A stretch of DNA of 64,000 bases from Fretibacter sp964410285 (GTDB lineage Bacteria > Pseudomonadota > Alphaproteobacteria > Caulobacterales > Maricaulaceae): contig CAYPFR010000002.1 of NCBI GenBank assembly GCA_964410285.1, positions 1 to 64,000 on the forward strand, given 5' to 3'. Below, piece after piece: positions 1 through 7,879 of this stretch. Every line of letters starts with the position of its first letter. The first letter of the stretch is position 1. A model generated the notes under the pieces. That model saw nothing but the letters and a program-made list of their open reading frames with translations, was not told the DNA's origin and ran no database searches. Position numbers and translations under genes: made by a program.

Positions 1-50
1 CCTCTTTCCAGGTTGAAAACCTGGCGTCCTAACCGATAGACGAAGGGACC
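1..50 (-). tRNA. tRNA-Glu (TTC), 3' part cut off by window start
   Basis: Read on the minus strand from base 50, the sequence begins GGTCCCTTCGTCTATCGG, the standard 5' half of bacterial tRNA-Glu. The anticodon arm has a five-pair stem CCAGG/CCTGG enclosing the loop TTTTCAA, so the anticodon is TTC (glutamate). The T arm and 3' acceptor strand lie outside the window. A well-spaced sigma-70 promoter lies just upstream. Confidence 0.93.
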
Positions 51-68
51 GCATAAGCGACGAAGCGG

Positions 69-97
69 GATATAGGATTACTCCGCAGGACTATCAA
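69..97 (-). promoter_or_regulatory. sigma-70-type promoter of tRNA-Glu
   Basis: On the minus strand a -35 element TTGATA (bases 97-92) and a -10 element TATATC (bases 74-69) are separated by exactly 17 bases. The -10 ends about 18 bases before the mature tRNA 5' end, leaving room for a short RNase P-processed leader. Assigned by pattern only. Confidence 0.6.
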
Positions 98-153
98 GAA
101 AGAAATGCGCCGAAATGGCAGAAAATATCCAAGAAAACGCCCGCTCGCCGTGG

Positions 154-1929
154 TTAGTCGTCAATAAGTGCCAAATCTTCGACATTCAGGTCAATTCGCA
201 TGCGGCCATTCCAGCGCTCCTCCCGCAATCGGCCCGCAACATGCACTCGACCCGGATTCGGCGCTAGCAATACGCCTGATAGGCCCGTTTCATCGGCCCG
301 GAAGCAAATACCGGAAACCTGCTGCCCGCCCTTATCGACAAAAGCGCATCGCACATGGCCGCCTCTCACCCGCTCTGCATAGCTAATTTCCATATTAGCG
401 AAAACAAACATTGGCTGCGGATGCCCGGCACCATATGGCCCGACCTGCTTCATGGTTTCAATCAGTTGGGGGGTAGCCGCGCTTGGCGCGATTTGGGCAT
501 CGATTTTAAAGGACTGCGCGGCGCGGGCTTTGGCAACCTCATCCTTGAGCCTTCGCTCTAAAAACTCACCCAAAGCCGGGATGTTTTGCTGCGCTACCGT
601 CAGCCCGCCTGCCATAGGATGGCCCCCGCCGCTGCTAAGAAGTCCCGCCTCGCGCCCGGCCATAATCGCCGCGCCAAGATCCGCCCCCTTGATCGAGCGC
701 CCAGATCCCTTTCCGATCCCGTCATGATTCACCCCGATAACAATAGCGGGGCGCGTATATCTGTCCTTTAGCCGCCCCGCGACAATGCCAATCACGCCCG
801 GATGCCAGCCCTCCATCGATACAAGTGTTAGCGCTCGGTCATCCGGCAATCGATCGGCCTTTTCTATGGCCTCTTGCAACATCACTGATTGAAGCTGTTT
901 TCGGTCTTGATTGACGCGGTCAAGCTCTGCCGCATGCGCATAGGCGAGTTGCATATTTTCAGTGGAGAGCAACTCTGCCCCCATATTAGATTTACCGATT
1001 CGCCCGCCCGCATTCAGGCGCGGCCCCAGCACAAATCCGCCGTGATAGGCCGTAAAGGGCGGGCTTGCCCCCGCAACATCCGCCAGTGCCAAAACACCGG
1101 CATGTTTAGACCCAGAGAGTACCTGTAATCCTTGCTTCACGAATGCGCGGTTGAGTCCCTTTAACGGGACAACATCGCAAATCGTACCAAGGGCCGTCAG
1201 CCCCAATAATGAAAGCAGATCAGGCCCCTCGCCCAAACCTTGGCGGCGCGCCTCGCGGTTAAGCGCAACCAGCAGGACGAATGTCACGCCGGCCGCAGCA
1301 AGGTTTCCGAGCCCGGATGTGTCATCGCGGCGGTTGGGATTAACGAGCGCAAGTGCGGGCGGAATACCTCTGTCCATCATGTGATGATCTATAACAATGA
1401 CGGGCAGGTCTATTTCCGCTGCTGCAATCAGGGCATCATGTGCCGCCGCGCCGCAATCAACCGTTATAACCAATTGATTTTCTTGTTTTTTTAAAAGCTG
1501 AAACGCATAGGAGGAGGGTCCGTAGCCTTCCTCCACGCGGTCAGGTACATAAAGGCCAAAATCCGCCCCGAAATGACGCGCCCAGCGTATAAGCTGGGCG
1601 GCGGACGTACCGCCATCAACATCATAATCCGCAAATACGCAGACCTTCTGTTGCAGTTTCACCGCTTTTACAATTTCGCGGGCCGCCTGATCCATATCCT
1701 GAAGGGTAGAAGGATCGGGCAGAAAATCACGCAGCTTGGGGCTCAAAAACGTCTCAGCCTCATCAGCCCCAACGCCCCTCCCCGCAAGCAAACGGGCGGT
1801 AAGGTCGTCAACACCGGCACGCGCAGACAGGCTAGATATAAGATCGGGGTCAGAGCAGCGCCAATGCCACACTTGTCCGCGGCAGGACCGGGCGACATTC
1901 AGGCATAGCCGTGGATCGCCCCCCTCCAC
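154..1929 (-). CDS. recJ: Single-stranded-DNA-specific exonuclease RecJ
   Basis: RecJ is the cytoplasmic 5'-3' single-strand DNA exonuclease of RecF-pathway recombination, mismatch repair and base-excision repair. The 591-residue product has the DHH phosphoesterase signature: DYDVDG at about residues 101-106, a VDCG segment, then VIDHH, and further on the DHHA1 region with GGGHPMAGG. Length is normal for the family. The reading frame opens with GTG at 1929, directly after the glpX stop codon with no intervening base, so the two are probably one transcript with coupled translation. No nearer ATG precedes the conserved core. Annotation is secure; only the exact start is inferred. Confidence 0.95.
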   Translation of the reverse strand: MEGGDPRLCLNVARSCRGQVWHWRCSDPDLISSLSARAGVDDLTARLLAGRGVGADEAETFLSPKLRDFLPDPSTLQDMDQAAREIVKAVKLQQKVCVFADYDVDGGTSAAQLIRWARHFGADFGLYVPDRVEEGYGPSSYAFQLLKKQENQLVITVDCGAAAHDALIAAAEIDLPVIVIDHHMMDRGIPPALALVNPNRRDDTSGLGNLAAAGVTFVLLVALNREARRQGLGEGPDLLSLLGLTALGTICDVVPLKGLNRAFVKQGLQVLSGSKHAGVLALADVAGASPPFTAYHGGFVLGPRLNAGGRIGKSNMGAELLSTENMQLAYAHAAELDRVNQDRKQLQSVMLQEAIEKADRLPDDRALTLVSMEGWHPGVIGIVAGRLKDRYTRPAIVIGVNHDGIGKGSGRSIKGADLGAAIMAGREAGLLSSGGGHPMAGGLTVAQQNIPALGEFLERRLKDEVAKARAAQSFKIDAQIAPSAATPQLIETMKQVGPYGAGHPQPMFVFANMEISYAERVRGGHVRCAFVDKGGQQVSGICFRADETGLSGVLLAPNPGRVHVAGRLREERWNGRMRIDLNVEDLALIDD

Positions 1930-2889
1930 TTACAGCGGGCGGTCCGAACGCAGGCGCTGCACCGAGCCGTCAACGGAATTCATGATCAGAGTTTCCGTAC
2001 TAACGCGGCCATGTCTAACCTTCACCCCGTCCAAAAGCTGTCCTTGGGTGACGCCTGTGGCTACGAAAATTGTCGGGCCAGACGCCAAACCTTTCAGGTC
2101 ATATTTTTGATCAAGGTTATCAATCCCGACACGGCGTGCACGCGCCACCTCATCATCATTTCTAAAATGCAATCGCCCCTGCATTTGTCCGCCCACGCAG
2201 CGCAGAGCCGCCGCAGCTAATACACCCTCTGGCGCGCCGCCTTGCCCAATATACATATCCACGCCCGTATCGGCATCAGTCGTATTTATCACGCCTTGAA
2301 CATCACCATCAGTAATTAGCAAAATACGCGCCTTAACACCGCGCAGGTCCTCAATGATTTTACCGTGGCGCGCGCGATCAAGAACACAAACGGTTAAATC
2401 TTCAACGGCGCAACCCTTAGCTTTGGCAAGTGCGCGGGCGTTGTCAGCGGCTGATTTATCCAAATCAATAATGCCCTCCTGATAACCCGGACCAATCGCA
2501 ATCTTATCCATATATACGTCCGGCGCGTAGAGTAGTCCGCCGCGCGGGGCGAAAGCCATGACCGCCAATGCATTCGCCATAGCTTTGGCTGTCAGTGTTG
2601 TGCCCTCAAGGGGATCAAGCGCAATATCAATCTCCGGCCCTTTGCCTTTGCCGACCTCCTCACCTATATACAGCATAGGCGCTTCGTCGCGTTCGCCCTC
2701 GCCTATCACAATGCGCCCGCGAATATTCATACCATTAAGCGCCGTGCGCAGTTTATCCACCGCCGCTTGGTCAGCGGCTTTTTCATCACCTTTACCAATC
2801 AGCGTACTTGCACCGATAGCGGCCATTTCTGTGGCTAAAGCCGCCTGCAGGGCCAGCCCTGCGTCAAATCCGAGAGTTGCGCTCATCAT
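1930..2889 (-). CDS. glpX: Class II fructose-1,6-bisphosphatase (GlpX)
   Basis: GlpX hydrolyses fructose 1,6-bisphosphate to fructose 6-phosphate in gluconeogenesis; some alphaproteobacterial homologues also take sedoheptulose 1,7-bisphosphate. The 319-residue protein shows the GEGERDEAPML segment and the DPLEGTTL motif that bind metal and phosphate in the class II family. An AGGTGA ribosome-binding site stands just before two consecutive ATG codons at 2889 and 2886. It is followed without a gap by recJ. In many alphaproteobacteria homoserine dehydrogenase (hom) lies between the preceding aminotransferase and glpX; here only 145 non-coding bases separate them, so hom must be elsewhere. Confidence 0.96.
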   Translation of the reverse strand: MMSATLGFDAGLALQAALATEMAAIGASTLIGKGDEKAADQAAVDKLRTALNGMNIRGRIVIGEGERDEAPMLYIGEEVGKGKGPEIDIALDPLEGTTLTAKAMANALAVMAFAPRGGLLYAPDVYMDKIAIGPGYQEGIIDLDKSAADNARALAKAKGCAVEDLTVCVLDRARHGKIIEDLRGVKARILLITDGDVQGVINTTDADTGVDMYIGQGGAPEGVLAAAALRCVGGQMQGRLHFRNDDEVARARRVGIDNLDQKYDLKGLASGPTIFVATGVTQGQLLDGVKVRHGRVSTETLIMNSVDGSVQRLRSDRPL

Positions 2890-3034
2890 ATCACCTTTGA
2901 ATTTTGAATTTTGATTTTCGTCTTAGAATCAAGCTTTCCAGTCGCTTCATAACACAGATATTGCAATATCGCGTTAACAGAATGCGGGCTTTACAGTCCC
3001 ATTCACGGCTTGGTTAATATACTTCCGGGTAAGC

Positions 3035-4255
3035 TCACGCCCCGCCAGAATCCCCGCGTACACGCGAAAAATAGGCTTTGATATTTCGCGCGGCTTGGCG
3101 AATGCGCTGCTCGTTCTCGACAAGAGCAATGCGCACAAATCCCTCGCCGTGCTCACCAAATCCGACGCCGGGTGAAACGGCAACGCCCGCCTCGCGCATC
3201 AAATTCTTTGAAAACTCGACAGATCCCATATGCGAAAGGTCCTTAGGCAGCGGCGCGAAGGTAAACATAGACGCTTCGGGCGACGGAATTTCCCAGCCCG
3301 CCCGCGCAAAACTGTCAACCATGACATCCCGCCGCGCGCGGTAAATCGCTCGAGCATGTTCGACATTGTCCTGCGGGCCGTCCAGCGCTGCGCAGGCGGC
3401 AACTTGAATAGGGGTAAACGCCCCGTAATCCAGATAAGATTTCACCCGCGCGAGCGCCGCGATCAGCTTTTTATTTCCAACCGCAAACCCCATGCGCCAT
3501 CCTGCCATAGAATAGCTTTTGGACAAGCTCGTGGTTTCGATTATCATGCAATCTTTCGCGCCTTCGACTTCAAAAATAGAGGGCGGAGGGTCGGTGAAAT
3601 AGATTTCTGAATAAGCCAAATCGGATAGGATAATCGTGCCCGTCTCTTTGGCAATTTTCACAATCTCCTCATAGAATGACAGATCACAAACCTGCCCCGT
3701 TGGATTGGACGGGAAACACACCACAATGGCCATGGGCGGCTTATCGGCCTTGGCCAGCGCGTCTTTTACCCCCGCCAGATATTCATCCGCGGTTATTGCG
3801 GGAATGCCCTTGATCTTGGCACCAGCAATAATAAATCCATAGGCGTGTAGCGGGTAGGACGGGTCCGGTGCGTAAATGACGTCGCCCGGTGCCGTGATCG
3901 CTTGAGCAAGATTGGCAAATCCTTCTTTGGATCCCATGGTCGCAATGATTTCGTCTTTGGGGTCCAATTCCACATCAAACCGGCGCTTATAATAGCGCGC
4001 GCAAGCTTGGCGCAGGCCGCTGATACCGCGGGAAACAGAATAGCCCGTCGTTTTGGGCTTCTGAACAGTCTCAATAAGCTTATTGATAATATGCGGGGCG
4101 GTTGGCAAATCCGGATTCCCAAAGCCAAAATCAATAATATCCATGCCGCTGCCGCGAAGATCTGCCTTAAGCGCATTGACTTCGGCAAAAACATAGGGCG
4201 GCAGGCGTTGTATGCGGTAGAATTCTTCGCGGGGTGCAAACTCAGTCATAGTCAT
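3035..4255 (-). CDS. PLP-dependent class I/II aminotransferase (AlaC / LL-DAP aminotransferase-like)
   Basis: A fold-type I aminotransferase of 406 residues. It opens with RLPPYVFAEV and DFGFGNPDLPT and carries the SNPTGQV segment and the PLP-lysine motif TTSLSKSYSMAGWRMGF. This subgroup is usually annotated in alphaproteobacteria as alanine-synthesising (AlaC-like) or LL-diaminopimelate aminotransferase; sequence alone does not decide the amino donor. The start ATG abuts the stop of the upstream lipoprotein gene, suggesting co-transcription. The typical next gene, hom, is missing. Confidence 0.9.
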   Translation of the reverse strand: MTMTEFAPREEFYRIQRLPPYVFAEVNALKADLRGSGMDIIDFGFGNPDLPTAPHIINKLIETVQKPKTTGYSVSRGISGLRQACARYYKRRFDVELDPKDEIIATMGSKEGFANLAQAITAPGDVIYAPDPSYPLHAYGFIIAGAKIKGIPAITADEYLAGVKDALAKADKPPMAIVVCFPSNPTGQVCDLSFYEEIVKIAKETGTIILSDLAYSEIYFTDPPPSIFEVEGAKDCMIIETTSLSKSYSMAGWRMGFAVGNKKLIAALARVKSYLDYGAFTPIQVAACAALDGPQDNVEHARAIYRARRDVMVDSFARAGWEIPSPEASMFTFAPLPKDLSHMGSVEFSKNLMREAGVAVSPGVGFGEHGEGFVRIALVENEQRIRQAARNIKAYFSRVRGDSGGA

Positions 4256-4606
4256 CTATTGGGGGTCATCAAGTTTATACGCACGCACTTGGGCTTTTAG
4301 CCGCTCAACTTCACGGGCAACCTCCGTCTCACTTTGGGGTGAATCACCCAAATCCGGAACAACGAAGCCGCTGCGCTCTGTCATGAGCGCCTTGGCAGCC
4401 TTATCCCATTCTTCCGCGCTGCGCACGTCTTTGGGCCGGGTCGGCGCATCCGCAACTTCGGGATAGCCATCAAGTAATTTTTCCGTGGCTTCTTTAAAGG
4501 CCGGTAAACTGGGCATTTCAAACTTCGGAATTTTCACAGTGGAGCACCCGCCAATCAATGTGCAGGCGGCCATGGCGGCGACTAAACCCATTATCGTCTG
4601 TTTCAT
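4256..4606 (-). CDS. Small lipoprotein of unknown function
   Basis: A 116-residue protein with a classic lipoprotein signal: a short basic N-terminus, a hydrophobic stretch and the lipobox LIGGC with the acylated Cys near residue 21. The mature part is hydrophilic, with predicted helical charged stretches (SETEVAREVERLKAQVRAY) at the C-terminus. A strong GGAGG ribosome-binding site lies just before the ATG. The stop codon directly precedes the aminotransferase start, so it is probably the first gene of the aminotransferase unit. I do not recognise a family; membrane anchoring in the periplasm is the only supported inference. Confidence 0.75.
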   Translation of the reverse strand: MKQTIMGLVAAMAACTLIGGCSTVKIPKFEMPSLPAFKEATEKLLDGYPEVADAPTRPKDVRSAEEWDKAAKALMTERSGFVVPDLGDSPQSETEVAREVERLKAQVRAYKLDDPQ

Positions 4607-4718
4607 ATCGCCTCCATTTGCTCAGGCGCGCCATATTGGCACTCTTGCTTTAATATGGGCGAGTTTGAGGCAAAAAGCATCAAAAATATATGCTTTGCGA
4701 TGAAAATGAAGGGCCCAC

Positions 4719-4745
4719 AAAAAAGCCGCCCTTGAGGCGGCTTTT
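4719..4745 (-). terminator. Rho-independent terminator after rpoZ
   Basis: A perfect ten-base inverted repeat, AAAAGCCGCC / GGCGGCTTTT with a five-base loop, begins about 20 bases beyond the rpoZ stop. On the minus strand the stem ends in a run of six T residues, the normal form of an intrinsic terminator. Confidence 0.85.
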
Positions 4746-4764
4746 CTCATTATCGCGGCAAACC

Positions 4765-5139
4765 TTAAAAGCGGTTGCTATTATCATTATCGCGGTCGCC
4801 CTGCATTGCGCGCAAGAGGTCGGCCTCGGACATCTCTTTAGGCGCTTCCGCCTCGCCATGACCCAGAGCAAGCACAGGCGCCGCCTCTTCTTCTTTTGGA
4901 AGATCATCATCTGTAATGACGCGCTGGAGGTTTGAGATCAGGCTCTCTTTAAGATCATCCATATTCAACGTCTCTTCGGCAAGTTCACGCAAAGAGACAA
5001 CAGGCGTCTTGTCATTGTCGCGATCGACCGTCAGCGCCGAGCCCGCAGAAATATTACGCGAGCGGTGGGCGGCCAAAAGCACGAGGTCAAAACGGTTTTC
5101 AACCTTTTCGATACAATCTTCAACGGTTACGCGGGCCAT
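4765..5139 (-). CDS. rpoZ: DNA-directed RNA polymerase omega subunit
   Basis: Omega helps assemble RNA polymerase by chaperoning the beta-prime subunit and contributes to ppGpp binding. The 124-residue protein starts MARVTVEDCIEKVENRFDLV, the conserved omega N-terminus, followed by AAHRSRNISAG. The longer open frame reaching 5400 is rejected because homology begins at this ATG, which has a GGAG ribosome-binding site seven bases upstream. The acidic C-terminal tail (DLPKEEEAAPV...) is typical of alphaproteobacterial omega. It is divergent from the yerC-his operon across a 229-base gap and followed by a strong terminator. Confidence 0.96.
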   Translation of the reverse strand: MARVTVEDCIEKVENRFDLVLLAAHRSRNISAGSALTVDRDNDKTPVVSLRELAEETLNMDDLKESLISNLQRVITDDDLPKEEEAAPVLALGHGEAEAPKEMSEADLLRAMQGDRDNDNSNRF

Positions 5140-5311
5140 AGCTACTCCAAAAGAAATGCGGCCTTTAAAGCGCGACCGCTGAATTGGCGACTTACATAGG
5201 GGCAGGCCAGCCATTTTGCAAGCCTTGATATGCGCCGCGTCCCTCGTTTCACCCGCCCGAGCCTCGCGCAAGTCATTTACACATAAAACGTCACAAAAGC
5301 GCACAAAGGCC

Positions 5312-5351
5312 TTGTGTTTAAGGTTTTCTGATCGTATTAGCGCGCTAACAC
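5312..5351 (+). promoter_or_regulatory. Candidate his operon promoter with TrpR-like operator
   Basis: TTGTGT at 5312-5317 is followed, after 17 bases, by TATTAG at 5335-5340, a plausible -35/-10 pair upstream of yerC. Overlapping the -10 is the 18-base near-palindrome GTATTAGCGCGCTAACAC (5334-5351), whose central 12 bases are perfectly symmetric. Its half-sites resemble the E. coli TrpR operator halves GTACTAG / CTAGTAC. Since the first gene encodes a TrpR-superfamily regulator, an autoregulatory operator is the natural reading. This is inference from pattern and position. Confidence 0.55.
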
Positions 5352-5368
5352 AGTATAACGGAGCGTAT

Positions 5369-5698
5369 ATGGCATTTGTCACCACAGATGAAGACACCAA
5401 AGCCGCACAAAGCCACGCACGGGCGGAGCTGTCTCGCGCAATGGCCTATCTGGATGGGGCAAATGAAATTGAGCGTTTTCTAATTGACCTGTGTACGCCC
5501 GCTGAACTTCGCGCCCTCTCTGAGCGCTGGCATGTCGCCTGTCTGCTCGATAATACCCAATTAAGTTATCGGGATATCAACGGCCAAACTGGCGTAAGCA
5601 CAACTACGGTGGGACGGGTGGCGCGGTTTTTAAGAGACGAGCCTCACCAGGGCTACCGTCTTGTGCTCGACCGAATGAAAGACAAGACAAATGACTGA
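5369..5698 (+). CDS. YerC/YecD family TrpR-like transcriptional regulator
   Basis: A 109-residue DNA-binding protein of the TrpR superfamily, YerC/YecD type. The visible core is DLCTPAELRALSERWHVACLL followed by the helix-turn-helix SYRDINGQTGVSTTTVGRVARFL at about residues 66-88. The ATG at 5369 is chosen over the upstream in-frame ATG at 5216 because homology begins here and GGAG lies eight bases before it. The gene overlaps hisG by eight bases, so it is the first gene of the histidine operon. The likely role, control of histidine biosynthesis, rests on this placement and the palindrome in its promoter; the effector is unknown. Confidence 0.88.
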   Translation: MAFVTTDEDTKAAQSHARAELSRAMAYLDGANEIERFLIDLCTPAELRALSERWHVACLLDNTQLSYRDINGQTGVSTTTVGRVARFLRDEPHQGYRLVLDRMKDKTND

Positions 5699-6578
5699 AA
5701 ATCGCCTGAGAATAGCTCTACAAAAAAAGGGTCGCCTCGCTGATGACAGCTATGCCTTGCTGAAAAAATGCGGGCTTCGCTTCGCGATACGCGGCGGGGG
5801 GCTTTTGGCGCGGGTCAAGAACATGCCGATTGATCTCTTGCTTGTGCGTGATGACGACATTCCCTCCTTTGTCGCTAGCGGCGCAGCAGATATTGGCATA
5901 GTAGGCGAAAATGTCCTCACCGAAGAACAGCTCACGTCCAAAACACCGCTTGATGCTGCTATAAAAATGCGGCTTGGGTTCTCTCGCTGCAAGCTATGCC
6001 TTGCCTCAAGCGATGGAAGCGGCATTGACTCTGCGGCGGCGCTGAGCGGCACGACGATTGCGACAACCTATCCCGGCGTATTGGGCCAATACCTTGAGGA
6101 AAACAGCATCAAGGCCAAAATGGTGGAAATGAAAGGCGCGGTGGAACTCGCCCCCTCTATCGGGATCGCTCAAAGCATTTGCGATCTCGTGTCTTCAGGC
6201 GCAACGCTAGAGGCCAACGGCCTGACCGCCTTTGAGACGATTTTGAATTCTGAAGCCGTTCTCATAAGTTCCGCTCGGCCAATGAAGGGCGATAAGTTAG
6301 ATGTCTTTGAAAGGCTTCAAAGCCGCATTGACGGCGTTTTGAAATCGACGGAAACGAAATATATTATGCTCAATGCTCCCGCCTCTGCTATCGAGGAAAT
6401 TAAAGATATTCTTCCGGGCGCAGATGCCCCGACTGTTATTCCGCTCGCCGGAGAGGGCGAGCTTGTGGCTATGCAAGCGGTTTGTACAGAGACCGTTTTT
6501 TGGGAAACTCTGGAAGATCTCAAACAGCTTGGCGCGCGCTCTATCCTGGTGCTGCCTATTGAAAAGATGATGGCCTGA
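5691..6578 (+). CDS. hisG: ATP phosphoribosyltransferase, long form (HisG)
   Basis: HisG joins ATP and PRPP in the first committed step of histidine synthesis. The 295-residue product is the long form, with its own C-terminal allosteric domain (about residues 215-293, containing APASAIEEIKDILPGADAPTV). It therefore should not need the HisZ subunit used by many other alphaproteobacteria. The N-terminal RIALQKKGRL and the DIGIVGENVLTEE segment are characteristic. The ATG overlaps the yerC stop, and the gene ends one base into hisD (TGATG). Feedback inhibition by histidine is expected from the family. Confidence 0.96.
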   Translation: MTENRLRIALQKKGRLADDSYALLKKCGLRFAIRGGGLLARVKNMPIDLLLVRDDDIPSFVASGAADIGIVGENVLTEEQLTSKTPLDAAIKMRLGFSRCKLCLASSDGSGIDSAAALSGTTIATTYPGVLGQYLEENSIKAKMVEMKGAVELAPSIGIAQSICDLVSSGATLEANGLTAFETILNSEAVLISSARPMKGDKLDVFERLQSRIDGVLKSTETKYIMLNAPASAIEEIKDILPGADAPTVIPLAGEGELVAMQAVCTETVFWETLEDLKQLGARSILVLPIEKMMA

Positions 6579-7879
6579 TGAGAACGCTTATTTGGAACGA
6601 CCTTAATCCGCAGGAACAAGCGGCTGCCTTGGCCCGTCCAGAGGCTCTATCCGATGGTAAGCTCATGGACGATGTGCGCTATATCATGCAGGATGTAAAA
6701 AATGGCGGCGATCAAGCCGTGATTGACTACACCGCTAAATTTGACGGAGCGGTGCTATCGCGGCTGAAGGTGACCGAAGGAGAAATGCGTAAGGCTTGGA
6801 AATCCCTGCCCGAGTATCAGCAGCAGGCGATCAAAACCGCGCAGAAAAATATAAAGGCTTTCCACACGGCACAGCGACCCCAAGCCATAGAAATAGAGAC
6901 CATGCCCGGCGTGATTTGTCGGCGCGAAACCCGCGCATTGGAGACCGCAGGCCTTTATGTTCCGGGCGGCACCGCGCCGCTGATTAGCACACTTTTGATG
7001 CTAGCCGTCCCGGCAAAAATCGCGGGGGTGAAGCGCCGGGTCGTTGTAACCCCGCCCGGTAAAGACGGTAAGGTTAATCCCGTTATTCTTGGCGCGGCTT
7101 ATCGCTGCGGGGTCAGCGAGCTTTATGCTTGCGGCGGGGCGCAGGCCATTGCCGCGCTGGCCTATGGCACGCGCAGTATCCCGAAATGCGACAAAATATT
7201 CGGCCCCGGCAATGCCTATGTCGCTGCGGCCAAGGCCTTTGCGGCGCAAGAAGCAGGCGGTCCCGCAGTAGATATGCCCGCAGGGCCCTCGGAAGCAATG
7301 GTCGTTGCGGGCGAGAAATCAAATGCGGATTTTGTTGCCTCTGACCTTCTCTCGCAGGCCGAACATGATAAACTTGCGCAGGTGATCTGCATTTGTGTGA
7401 ACGCGGATGTCGCAAAGCGGGTTAAAGCAGCAACGCAAAAACAGCTTGAAACGTTACCGCGCAAAGAAATCGCGCGCGAGGCCCTTAAAGCCGCACGGAT
7501 TATTATTGCCGACACACGTCCCACTATCGCCCACATTATCAATAGCTATGCGCCAGAGCATCTAATCCTGCAAACGAATAATCCCGACACATTTGTGCCA
7601 GCAATACGCAATGCAGGCTCCATATTTCTTGGTGCATGGACACCTGAATCTGTGGGGGATTACGCCAGCGGCACGAACCACACATTGCCGACAAACGGCG
7701 CGGCGCGGGCGTATAGCGGCGTCACGCTTGAGAGCTTCATGAAATACATCAGCGTGCAAAAACTCACGCGTGAGGGCCTAGAAATCTTAGGCCCGACAGT
7801 TGAAACCCTCGCCAATATGGAAGGGCTGGAGGCCCACCGCCGGGCCGTCTCCCTTCGCCTTGAGAGTAAAGCCTCATGA
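6578..7879 (+). CDS. hisD: Histidinol dehydrogenase
   Basis: HisD performs the last two oxidations, L-histidinol to L-histidine, with NAD and zinc. The 433-residue protein is of normal length and shows the family hallmarks AGLYVPGGTAPLISTLLM, KIFGPGNAYVAAAK, DMPAGPSEAMV, LLSQAEHD and the C-terminal SGTNHTLPT. It starts on the last base of the hisG stop and overlaps the next gene by four bases, so translation of the operon is tightly coupled. Confidence 0.97.
   Translation: MRTLIWNDLNPQEQAAALARPEALSDGKLMDDVRYIMQDVKNGGDQAVIDYTAKFDGAVLSRLKVTEGEMRKAWKSLPEYQQQAIKTAQKNIKAFHTAQRPQAIEIETMPGVICRRETRALETAGLYVPGGTAPLISTLLMLAVPAKIAGVKRRVVVTPPGKDGKVNPVILGAAYRCGVSELYACGGAQAIAALAYGTRSIPKCDKIFGPGNAYVAAAKAFAAQEAGGPAVDMPAGPSEAMVVAGEKSNADFVASDLLSQAEHDKLAQVICICVNADVAKRVKAATQKQLETLPRKEIAREALKAARIIIADTRPTIAHIINSYAPEHLILQTNNPDTFVPAIRNAGSIFLGAWTPESVGDYASGTNHTLPTNGAARAYSGVTLESFMKYISVQKLTREGLEILGPTVETLANMEGLEAHRRAVSLRLESKAS

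Noticed and set aside
5137..5400. N-terminal extension of rpoZ to 5400
   Set aside because: Homology starts at MARVTVEDC with a good ribosome-binding site; the extension would cross the his operator and promoter.
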